Assembly (NCBI RefSeq): GCF_000153105.1
Contig: NZ_CH672376.1
Location: 3,084,485 to 3,148,484, forward strand
Length of the DNA: 64,000 bases
Reading direction: 5' to 3'
From: Blastopirellula marina DSM 3645
Lineage (GTDB): Bacteria > Planctomycetota > Planctomycetia > Pirellulales > Pirellulaceae
Part shown: positions 8,500 through 16,400 of the stretch, piece after piece
Position numbering within the stretch: position 1 is the stretch's first letter
Layout of the letters: each line of letters opens with the position of its first letter
The notes under the pieces: model-generated
Seen by the model: only the letters and a program-made list of their open reading frames with translations
What the model was told of the DNA's origin: nothing
Databases searched by the model: none
Program-made: the position numbers and the translations under genes

Positions 8500-8965
8500 C
8501 GTTCACAGCTAAGTGTGGTTCGGCGGAAAAGGATAATTCTTTGGCGACCGGACCGGACCGCTTTCATTTTTTTGAGATCTCCCAGCTTACCCGAATGATA
8601 ATCTGCGTGGTTTGCGGTCGACTTCAGCCGGTTGGATCGCATGGGACCGGACCACGTCGCATTTTTTTTAGGTGGCGCCCCAGCCCAGGACTGGTGGACC
8701 AGGCCCCTTCTTTTTTTGCCGTCAAAACCCTCGACTTGGCTGTGTGTTAGCTTGGGTGGTTTGTCGTTTCGATTGGTTCCTCGGAGAGGCTCGTCCTTGG
8801 CCGAACATCGATTTCCAACAGGCGCAGTATGGCCATTCGACAATCGACCTTAGGTGCGTGCGTTTTGTCGAGAGGCAATTTTGGGAAAGCGGGAAGCGGA
8901 ATGCGGCTGTTCACTTGTTAAAATAATTCTGATCTAACGACGATGCACTGAACGGTGGGTGAAGC
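8500..8965. other. 466-base intergenic region with T-run direct repeats
   Basis: No convincing gene. The reading frames present have shadow-like composition. The segment contains two similar blocks, each with GACCGGACC, then a spacer, then a run of seven or eight T residues (8547-8573 and 8645-8670), plus a third CCAGGCCCC-T7 block near 8700. It must contain the divergent promoters for the coiled-coil gene (minus) and the ACP-FGE fusion (plus); no clear promoter boxes were identified. Confidence 0.4.
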
Positions 8966-10240
8966 ATGTCGAACGGCGGTTGGCTTGACTTGAATTTGGT
9001 GGTTGAGCGCGTCGCGGATGTAGCGTCTCGGCAGCTTTGCATTCCGCGTGACGAAATTGACTCCACAAGTCGTCTGGTTGAAGACTTGCAATGCGATAGT
9101 CTCGATTTAGTGGAATTGCTGATCGAATTGGAGGAGGAATTCCTGGTCACGATTCCGGATCGGCCCGAAAGTCCGGTTGGCAAGTCGATCTTTACGCGGC
9201 GGCCTTTTCGGATTTGCGATCTTGCCGAGTTGGTTTACTTGCAGCAAGGGACCGGCATGCCTGTTCGCCGTGGTTGGCGGCGGCAAATCATCGCCGACGA
9301 GACCAACGCAACGCCGTTCACTCAGCTCAGCGGGCGTTGTCGGGAGGATCTCTGCTCACCAAAAGTACCCCGCTTCGAGCCGCTTGGCTGCGTGCAGGGT
9401 ATCCAGCAATACCGCCGCCGCAGCGATGGGATGCGTTGTGCCTGGATTCCGGCGGCGGAATTTACGATGGGCAGCGATGCCCTCGATGCGCAAACCGATG
9501 AACAACCGGTTCGTCAAGTTGCGTTGGATGCGTACCTGATCGATGCTGAGCCGGTGTCGACCACCGCGTATTGCCGGTTCTTGAATTCGGTCGTCGCGAC
9601 TCCGGCAAACTTAGGCGATTGGTTTTTACTCGACCCGGCCGATGACCGCATCGCGCAGATGCCGATCCTGCAACGCGAAGTGGGTTGGAGCCCGGTCGCC
9701 GGAGCCGAGACCATGCCGATGGTGCTGGTCTCTTGGTATGGCGCCAACGCCTATTCCCTCTGGGCGAACGGATTCTCATTCGCCGATTATCGATCGGAAG
9801 CCGGCTTTTTGCCTTCCGAAGCGCAATGGGAACATGCCGCCACCGGCGCCTATGCGACCGAAGATCCACCATCGCTCGACGCGTCGCTGGTCTATGGTCA
9901 GCACCACCGCGGCGCCGTGTATCACGCCGCCAACATGCCGATGGCTCCGGTCCACCTGTCGGCAGGAGTGTCAAAATTTGGCCTGCACCACATGGCCGGA
10001 AATGTTTGGCAATGGTGCCGCGATTGGTACGCCGAAGACTTTTATGCGCGGGCAGAATCAGGCGCCGTGAATCCGGTCAACATGGTGGAGTCTGGCGTCC
10101 GCAGCGAACGAGGCGGAAGTTGGGTTGGCCCGCTCGATTTGTGTCGGACCTCGTATCGCCGCGGCCGTTCACCGGACGCGCGCGGGCGTTGTTTGGGATT
10201 TCGGTGCGTCAGCCCGGTTGCGCATCTTGCTTTGCATTAG
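8966..10240 (+). CDS. acyl carrier protein domain fused to SUMF1/formylglycine-generating-enzyme-like domain
   Basis: A 424-residue protein. Residues 5-95 read as an acyl carrier protein, with the phosphopantetheine site in LQCDSLDLVELLIELEEEF (Ser45 in D-S-L) and the next helix (FRICDLAELVYL). Residues 150-417 read as a SUMF1/EgtB/PvdO-type FGE-sulfatase domain: PAAEFTMGSD, LPSEAQWEHAA, FGLHHMAGNVWQWCRDWY, ERGGSWVGPLDLCRTSYR and a final GFRC. In true formylglycine-generating enzymes RGGS-x-x-Cys carries the first of two copper-binding cysteines; here that position is Gly388, while the second (Cys393) remains. Classical FGE chemistry is thus uncertain. I infer an enzyme or structural module acting on a substrate tethered to its own ACP. 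The gene is monocistronic. Confidence 0.85.
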   Translation: MSNGGWLDLNLVVERVADVASRQLCIPRDEIDSTSRLVEDLQCDSLDLVELLIELEEEFLVTIPDRPESPVGKSIFTRRPFRICDLAELVYLQQGTGMPVRRGWRRQIIADETNATPFTQLSGRCREDLCSPKVPRFEPLGCVQGIQQYRRRSDGMRCAWIPAAEFTMGSDALDAQTDEQPVRQVALDAYLIDAEPVSTTAYCRFLNSVVATPANLGDWFLLDPADDRIAQMPILQREVGWSPVAGAETMPMVLVSWYGANAYSLWANGFSFADYRSEAGFLPSEAQWEHAATGAYATEDPPSLDASLVYGQHHRGAVYHAANMPMAPVHLSAGVSKFGLHHMAGNVWQWCRDWYAEDFYARAESGAVNPVNMVESGVRSERGGSWVGPLDLCRTSYRRGRSPDARGRCLGFRCVSPVAHLALH

Positions 10241-10257
10241 GTTGCGATTTTCGCTTG

Positions 10258-10929
10258 TTACGCACGTACCCACGGCATAAACGCGCGCAAAAACTTCGCG
10301 CACTTCGGCGTTTGATCGGCGCCTGTTTTGTCGAGCGTGAACGTTTGGCCGATCACCACGTCCATCCAGTGCCAAGCGGTCGCCGTCCCATTTAGATTTC
10401 GCAGCGCGGCCATCAGTTCGTTGAGCGTCCCGCTTCGAGCGACTTCGATCAAGATGCCGTCGGATGCTTCGTACGCCGCCGGCTTCAACCGAGATCCATC
10501 GACATTCAGCACCACCGCGGCAGGCGATTGCCCGGGGATCGTCGCGGCGACATAGATCTGCAGATCCTTGTCAGTCGCTTCGCGGGCATCGGCGATCATT
10601 TCTTCCAGTTCGCTGCCGGTGAACGTCAAAAAGCTGTGCCAATACCAGCTGCTGTCCATGACGTTGCTGGCCTGCCAACTGCCGGGGTGCAGCAGACCCT
10701 TTTCGACATTCCAACCGCAGAACAGCTCGCCCGATTTAACCAGCACGTCGATCTGGGTCAGCATCAGTTTGCCATGCTGAAAAGCCGCTTTGGCGCCGGT
10801 CGGCGCTAACCACCAATGGGTCGAATCGGCGACGCGAAACCGATTGTAAGGCAACACATGCAGCCGCGGAAAATAGTGCTGCTTCAACTGCTTGGCGACT
10901 TCATGGGGCGAAGCGAAAGGGAGATTCAT
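10258..10929 (-). CDS. hypothetical protein
   Basis: A 223-residue soluble protein; I do not recognise the family. It is Trp-rich in its first half (STHWWLAPT, FCGWNVEKG, SSWYWHSFL) and ends in a mixed alpha/beta region (LNELMAALRNLNGTATAWHWMDVVIG). It lacks a signal peptide, membrane helices and an obvious catalytic motif. The ATG has AGGT seven bases upstream. Its 3' end is 17 bases from the convergent ACP-FGE gene, so the two share a very short terminator region. Codon use resembles the neighbours. It is probably a real gene of unknown function. Confidence 0.7.
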   Translation of the reverse strand: MNLPFASPHEVAKQLKQHYFPRLHVLPYNRFRVADSTHWWLAPTGAKAAFQHGKLMLTQIDVLVKSGELFCGWNVEKGLLHPGSWQASNVMDSSWYWHSFLTFTGSELEEMIADAREATDKDLQIYVAATIPGQSPAAVVLNVDGSRLKPAAYEASDGILIEVARSGTLNELMAALRNLNGTATAWHWMDVVIGQTFTLDKTGADQTPKCAKFLRAFMPWVRA

Positions 10930-11133
10930 GCAGCGACCTGAGAGACGAATGATTGGTTGTCGACGAGTGTAGCCCGAAAAGTAAAGTGCGTCGAGATGCA
11001 GCCGGCTCTGCTAGTCAATCCGGAAGAGAACATGCGTGGCGACGCGATCGCGATGTGGGGGGGCGTCACCACGTCCGTCAATTGGCCCACGAACGGACAC
11101 TTTCTTGGCGGTTCGACCGCACGCTTCTGGCGC

Positions 11134-11463
11134 CTACATTCTCATCTCGAGCACCACCGTATAAACGACTGCGATCACGATCGGCGCCGTGAGGACGCTC
11201 ATTCGCAACCACCAGCCGGCGTTGGTAGTCTTTGCGGTGGACGGGCCAAGGTCGTTACGAAGCAGCCAGCCGACGGCATTCAATGACCCAAAGAAAATCG
11301 CGACATGCCGGGCCCATATTCCTCCATCGCCCGGCGACAGGAGCGTGACGATAACTACTTGCAGAAACAGCGAGCAGACCCATAAATCTCGGTAATTGGT
11401 CACCGCCAATGCCACAAAGGCGACGATGGAAAGCAGGATCAGAAATAGGAAGAAGGGAATCAT
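11134..11463 (-). CDS. small four-helix membrane protein
   Basis: A 109-residue protein with four probable membrane helices (about residues 2-21, 28-45, 54-69 and 85-104) and short, mostly polar loops. No family is recognised. It has a weak Shine-Dalgarno and stands alone, facing away from the nucleotidyltransferase pair with about 180 bases of shared upstream DNA. The hydrophobic pattern and the ATG favour a real gene, but there is no other support. Confidence 0.55.
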   Translation of the reverse strand: MIPFFLFLILLSIVAFVALAVTNYRDLWVCSLFLQVVIVTLLSPGDGGIWARHVAIFFGSLNAVGWLLRNDLGPSTAKTTNAGWWLRMSVLTAPIVIAVVYTVVLEMRM

Positions 11464-11594
11464 CTTGGTCGCGTCGAATTGTTAAAGGACTGCATCGGAA
11501 TCCCCATTGATATGTGTTGCGTTTATCATATTCTTTCGCCGTCCTTCAAGCGAATTCTTTACGCCGTGAACTTCCCTTGCTCTGGTCGGGTCTT

Positions 11595-11624
11595 TTCAGG
11601 CGTTATATTGAAATTACGCCTGAA
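11595..11624. promoter_or_regulatory. perfect 9-bp inverted repeat upstream of nucleotidyltransferase pair
   Basis: TTCAGGCGT (11595-11603) and ACGCCTGAA (11616-11624) are perfect inverted copies separated by 12 AT-rich bases that begin TATATT. The repeat ends 20 bases before the ATG at 11645. It could be a repressor operator over a -10 box, or an RNA hairpin in the leader. There is no T-run, so it is not a typical terminator. Confidence 0.5.
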
Positions 11625-11644
11625 TCTTCCAAAACAAGAATGTT

Positions 11645-12592
11645 ATGCCCAAACCGGCCCACTACCATCCCAATCTGATCTTCTCGCCCGGCACGCAAGT
11701 CGTCACGCTGCGCGAAGTAGTGGGTCAGAACGGGCGCACGCTGCATCCGCGAGGCGCGGTGGGCGTGGTGGTCAAGTCGCCGGCCGATTTGCAGCAGAGC
11801 TATCGGATTCGGTTTCCGGATGGGTATGAAGAGTCGCTCGCGCCCAGTGAATTGGCGCTGTTGGCCAAGCACAAAGAAGGTGCGATCGGCGAGCGGAGCG
11901 CCGCCGAGCATGGTGATCTGCTGCAGCGAGTTTTGTTCCAGTGCATCGTCGGCTCCCAAGCGTTTGGGCTGGCCGATGAGGACTCGGACATTGATCGCCG
12001 CGGTTTTTATCTGCCGCCGGCCGAGCTGCATTGGTCGCTGTACGGCGTGCCGGAGCAGTTGGAATTAGACCAATCGCAAGAGGCGTATTGGGAGATTCAA
12101 AAGTTTGTCGTCCTCGCGCTGAAAGCGAACCCGAACGTGCTGGAGTGTCTCTATTCGCCGTTGGTCGAGAAGGCGACTCCTTTGGCGCAGCAGCTGTTGG
12201 CGATGCGATCGATCTTTCTGTCGCGGTTGGTTTATCAAACCTACAACGGTTACGCGATGTCGCAGTTCAAAAAGATGCAGACCGATCTGCGCACCCAAGG
12301 TCAAGTGAAGTGGAAGCATGTAATGCACTTGATCCGCTTGCTAATCAGCGGAATTCGCGTCCTGCACGAAGGAGAAGTGCCGGTCGACGTGGGTCCGCAT
12401 CGCGATCGACTGTTGGCGATCAAGCGAGGCGAAGTTGCGTGGGCCGAGACCGAGCAGTGGCGACGGCAACTGCATGCCGAGTTTGACGCGGCGCTGCAAA
12501 CGACCGCGTTGCCGGATCGTCCGAATTATGAACAAGCGAACGGCTTTTTGATCCAAGCGCGGCGTGCTGCGCTCTCGGAAGAATTGCCATGA
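11645..12592 (+). CDS. predicted nucleotidyltransferase with N-terminal SH3-like domain
   Basis: A 315-residue protein. Residues 15-75 look like a small beta-rich, KOW/SH3-like domain (GTQVVTLREVVG; GVVVKSPADL; YRIRFPDGYEESL). From about residue 95 a polymerase-beta-type nucleotidyltransferase core follows: GSQAFGLADEDSDIDRRGFY, with G103-S104 and metal-binding candidates D115 and D117. A helical segment with NVLECLYSP and a long C-terminal helical region follow. This resembles COG3541 (YcgL-like) predicted nucleotidyltransferases, some of which sit in RNA-repair gene neighbourhoods. The substrate is unknown. The stop codon overlaps the start of the next gene (ATGA), so the two are translationally coupled. 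The palindrome just upstream may regulate both. Confidence 0.82.
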   Translation: MPKPAHYHPNLIFSPGTQVVTLREVVGQNGRTLHPRGAVGVVVKSPADLQQSYRIRFPDGYEESLAPSELALLAKHKEGAIGERSAAEHGDLLQRVLFQCIVGSQAFGLADEDSDIDRRGFYLPPAELHWSLYGVPEQLELDQSQEAYWEIQKFVVLALKANPNVLECLYSPLVEKATPLAQQLLAMRSIFLSRLVYQTYNGYAMSQFKKMQTDLRTQGQVKWKHVMHLIRLLISGIRVLHEGEVPVDVGPHRDRLLAIKRGEVAWAETEQWRRQLHAEFDAALQTTALPDRPNYEQANGFLIQARRAALSEELP

Positions 12593-13350
12593 ACATCGAT
12601 CCCCGCTTGCACCGCCAAGTAGAGCAACATCCCTATCCCCTGCTCTTCGCGACGATCAGCGGCGCGCACCTGTATGGATTTCCCTCGCCCGACTCCGACT
12701 TTGATCTGCGCGGCGCCCACTTGTTGCCGCTGGCCGAGATTGTCGGCCTGCGTGAAGCGGAAGAAACGATCGAGAAGTCAGGCGTGCACGATGGTCTCGA
12801 AATCGATCTGGTGACGCACGACGCCAAAAAGTTCTTCCTGCTAATGCTGAAGAAGAACGGTTACGTGTTGGAGCAATTGCTTTCGCCGCTGGTCGTGCAA
12901 ATGTCTTTGGAGCATGAAGAGCTGAAGGCGCTCGCGCCGGCCTGCATCACGCGACATCACTCGCACCATTATCTCGGCTTCGCCGCGACGCAGTGGAAAC
13001 TGTTTCAAAAAGAAGATCCGCCGCGGGTCAAACCGCTGCTCTATGTCTATCGCGTGCTGTTGACCGGAATCCATTTGATGCGGACTGGGCGAATCGAAGC
13101 AAATTTGATCCATCTGAACGAAGAGTTTCGACTACCGTACGTGCCCGATTTGATTGCCCGCAAAGTGGAAGGGCCGGAGAAGGGAACGCTTCCTTCCACC
13201 GACGTGACGTTGCATTCAACCGAATACGAGCGTCTGCGGGCCGAGTTAACGCAGGCGCACGAGCAAAGTCGATTGCCGGAACAAGCGACGGCGGCGGCCG
13301 CATTGAACGATTTATTGGTGCGCGTGCGGTTGCAGACCGCCTCTGCGTAG
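12589..13350 (+). CDS. predicted nucleotidyltransferase, paralogue of upstream gene
   Basis: A 253-residue protein starting in the ATGA overlap with the previous gene. The N-terminal motif ISGAHLYGFPSPDSDFDLRG is a nucleotidyltransferase G-S/G-x(n)-D-x-D core, with D37 and D39 as metal-ligand candidates. Downstream are KFFLLMLKKNGYVLEQLLSP and a helical C-terminal half, parallel to the layout of the upstream protein. It lacks the SH3-like N-terminal domain, and SG replaces the GS of its partner. The two probably work as a pair, perhaps as a heteromer, in nucleotide transfer to an RNA, protein or small molecule; nothing here fixes the substrate. Confidence 0.82.
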   Translation: MNIDPRLHRQVEQHPYPLLFATISGAHLYGFPSPDSDFDLRGAHLLPLAEIVGLREAEETIEKSGVHDGLEIDLVTHDAKKFFLLMLKKNGYVLEQLLSPLVVQMSLEHEELKALAPACITRHHSHHYLGFAATQWKLFQKEDPPRVKPLLYVYRVLLTGIHLMRTGRIEANLIHLNEEFRLPYVPDLIARKVEGPEKGTLPSTDVTLHSTEYERLRAELTQAHEQSRLPEQATAAAALNDLLVRVRLQTASA

Positions 13351-13376
13351 GGAGAAGAGCGATTTTGATGTACCGC

Positions 13377-13410
13377 AAAAAAAGAGGAGCAAGCCCCGGC
13401 GGCTTGCTCC
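13377..13410 (-). terminator. terminator for repeat adhesin gene
   Basis: Read on the minus strand: GGAGCAAGCC, a five-base loop, GGCTTGCTCC, then TC and seven T residues (plus-strand A7 at 13377-13383). The ten-pair perfect stem lies 31 bases after the stop of the large minus-strand gene. It may also slow plus-strand transcripts from the nucleotidyltransferase pair. Confidence 0.9.
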
Positions 13411-13441
13411 CCTGCTCTTCTTCTAGATTGTCATTTAGCAA

Positions 13442-16400
13442 TTAGCTGAACAACAGATCGTCGAGCGATTCGGAATCGGCGAAGAATTCTTCGACCGATT
13501 CGGAAGGCGAGACGACGATGTCGAACGTGTCGACATCGGTTCGCGGACTGCCGGTGCCGGTGGCTCCTCGATCATTGGAATTGATCGTGAACGTGTCGGT
13601 GCCGGTGTAGCCGTCATTCGGCGTGTAGACTAGGCCGTTCAGTAGCGACGAAATCTGCTCGAACGATCCGACCAGCATGATCCGCGTTGCATTGAGCGAA
13701 GCCAATTGCAGCGTGCCATGTTGGACCGAAATCGTCACTTGGACAAAGGCGCCGTTCGCGTCAGGGTCGCTGACAGAAATAGCGTTGCCAGTGGCTGAAC
13801 CAAAGGCTAAAGATTGTCCCGCGGCAATCGTCTGCGTGCCGGGGACATGGTTCAAAGGGGGCAGGTTCGTCCCATTGTCGGTGTCCAAACCGTTGATGGT
13901 CAGCACCACCGTCGCGGTGTCTGATCCTCCATCGCTGTCACTGACAGTATAGGTAAAACTGTCGGTCGCTAGTTCCCCATTGGCCAGTTCGTCGTACATC
14001 CCATTGGGATCGTAGTCAAAACTGCCGTCCGCGTTAAGCGTCAGCAAAGCGCCCGACGCCAAGGTGATCGGCGTGCCGACATCGACCGCGACATCATTGA
14101 CGGCGGTGATCGCCATCGCTTGTCCCTCGGTATCGACATCGTTGAACATCACGCCCACTGGTACGATCGACAAGGCGGTCGCTTCGTCGGTCGAGAATTC
14201 ATCATCATTGGCCACCGGTGCGTCATTCACGCCGTTGATCACGATTGTCACCGTCGCATCGGCTGTCGTCCCGCTACCGTCATCGGCAGTGTAGCTGAAC
14301 GAGTCGAGCGTCGACTCGCCGCCGGGAAGCGTTTCAAACGATCCGTTCGGGTCATAGTCGAAACTGCCGTCGGAGTTGACCGTCAGCAACGCGCCGGAGG
14401 CCAAAGTGACCTGCGATCCCACATTGACCGCTTCGCCGTTGACGGAAACGACCGTCGCGGCGCCGGTGTCATTGCCAAGCAAGCCTGGGGCTGAGATCGA
14501 CAGCGAATTGTCCTCGTCGGTGACGTACTCATCATTTTCGACAATGAGATTGGTCACCCCTTGAATGGTGATCGCGACGGTCGAACTGCTCATCAAACCG
14601 CTGCTGTCGGCCGCGGTATAGGTAAAGCTGTCTACCGCGGTTTCTCCATCGAGCAGGTCGTTGAAGGCGCCGTTGGGATCGTAGTCGAAACTGCCATCGG
14701 CGTTCAGCGTCAGCAGGGCGCCCGATTCGAGCGTGATCTGCATGCCGATATCGGCCGTTTCTCCATTAACATCGACGATCGTAAGCGCGTCACCATCGGC
14801 ATCGGTGTCATTTTCCAACACGCCGGGCGCCGAGATGTTGAGCGCGGTGTCTTCCGCGGTCTCATAGGCATCGTCAATGCTGACCGGAGCGTTATTGACG
14901 CCTGCAATCGTAATCACGACGGTGGAAGTGCTCATCAATCCGCTGCTGTCGGCGGCAGTATAGGTGAAGCTTTCTTCCGCGGTTTCTCCTTCGGCCAAAG
15001 CTGCGAACACGCCGTTCGGGTCGTAGTCAAAACTGCCATCGGCGTTCAGCGTGAGCAATGCGCCCGATTCGAGCGTGATCTGCATGCCGACACTGGTCGG
15101 TTCGCCGTTCACATCGACGATCGTAAGCGCGTCACCATCGGCATCGGTGTCATTTTCGAGCACGCCGGGCGTCGAGATGTTGAGCGCGGTATCTTCCGCC
15201 GTTTCATAAGCGTCATCACTGCTGACCGGTGCGTTGTTGACGCCGGCGATGGTGATGACCACGGTCGACGTGCTCATCAATCCGCTGCTGTCGGCGGCGG
15301 TATAGGTGAAGCTTTCTTCCGCGGTTTCTCCTTCGGCCAAAGCGGCGAACACGCCGTTCGGGTCGTAGTCAAAACTTCCATCGGCGTTTAGCGTCAGCAA
15401 TGCGCCCGATTCGAGGGTGATCTGCGTGCCGACATTCGTCGGTTCGCCGTTCACATCGAGGACGGATAACGCATCGCCATCGGCGTCGGTGTCATTCTCT
15501 AACAAGCCGGGCGTTGCGATGTTAAGCGCGGTATCTTCCGCGGTCTCATAAGCATCGTCGGTGCTGACCGGGGCATGGTCGACACCGGCGATCGTGATGG
15601 TAACCGTGGAGGTACTCATCAAACCGCTGCTATCCGTCGCGGTATAGGTGAAGCTCTCTTCCGCGGTCTCTCCTTCGGCCAAAGCGGCGAATGCGCCATT
15701 GGGATCATAATCAAAACTGCCGTCGGCGTTCAGCGTCAGCAACGCACCCGATTCGAGCGCGATCTGCATCCCTAAGTCGGCCGGTTCACCGTTGATGTCC
15801 ACCACGGTCAGACTATCGCCATCCGAGTCGATATCGTTATCCAGAACCCCGGGAGCAGCGATATTGAGAATCGCATCTTCCGCGGTCTCATAAGCGTCAT
15901 CACTACTGACCGGAGCGCTGTTGACCCCAGCGATGGAAATCACGACGGTGGAAGTGCTCACCAACCCGCTGCTGTCGGCGGCGGTGTAGGTGAAGCTTTC
16001 TTCTGCGGTCTCTCCCTCGGCCAAAGCGGCGAATGCGCCGTTCGGGTCGTAGTCAAAACTGCCATCGGCGTTCAGCGTCAGCAATGCGCCCGATTCGAGG
16101 GTGATCTGCGTGCCGACATTCGTCGGTTCGCCGTTCACATCGAGGACGGTTAACGCGTCACCATCGGCGTCGGTGTCATTTTCGAGCACGCCGGGCGTCG
16201 AGATGTTGAGCGCGGTATCTTCCGCCGTTTCATAAGCGTCATCACTGCTGACCGGTGCGTTGTTGACGCCGGCGATGGTGATGACCACGGTCGACGTGCT
16301 CATCAATCCGCTGCTGTCGGCGGCGGTGTAGGTGAAGCTTTCTTCCGCGGTTTCTCCTTCGGCCAAAGCTGCGAAGGCGCCGTTCGGGTCGTAGTCGAAA

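Noticed and set aside
8439..8843. 134-residue minus-strand frame upstream of the coiled-coil gene
   Set aside because: Overlaps that gene's start in another frame, covers T-run repeats and has random-looking basic composition.
7380..8965. Genomic island inserted at tRNA-Val
   Set aside because: No integrase and no repeat of the tRNA 3' end was found downstream; the genes look chromosomal.
14561..15391. 276-residue plus-strand frame across the adhesin repeats
   Set aside because: Its repeated pattern mirrors the adhesin units on the other strand; no start signal and no independent motif.
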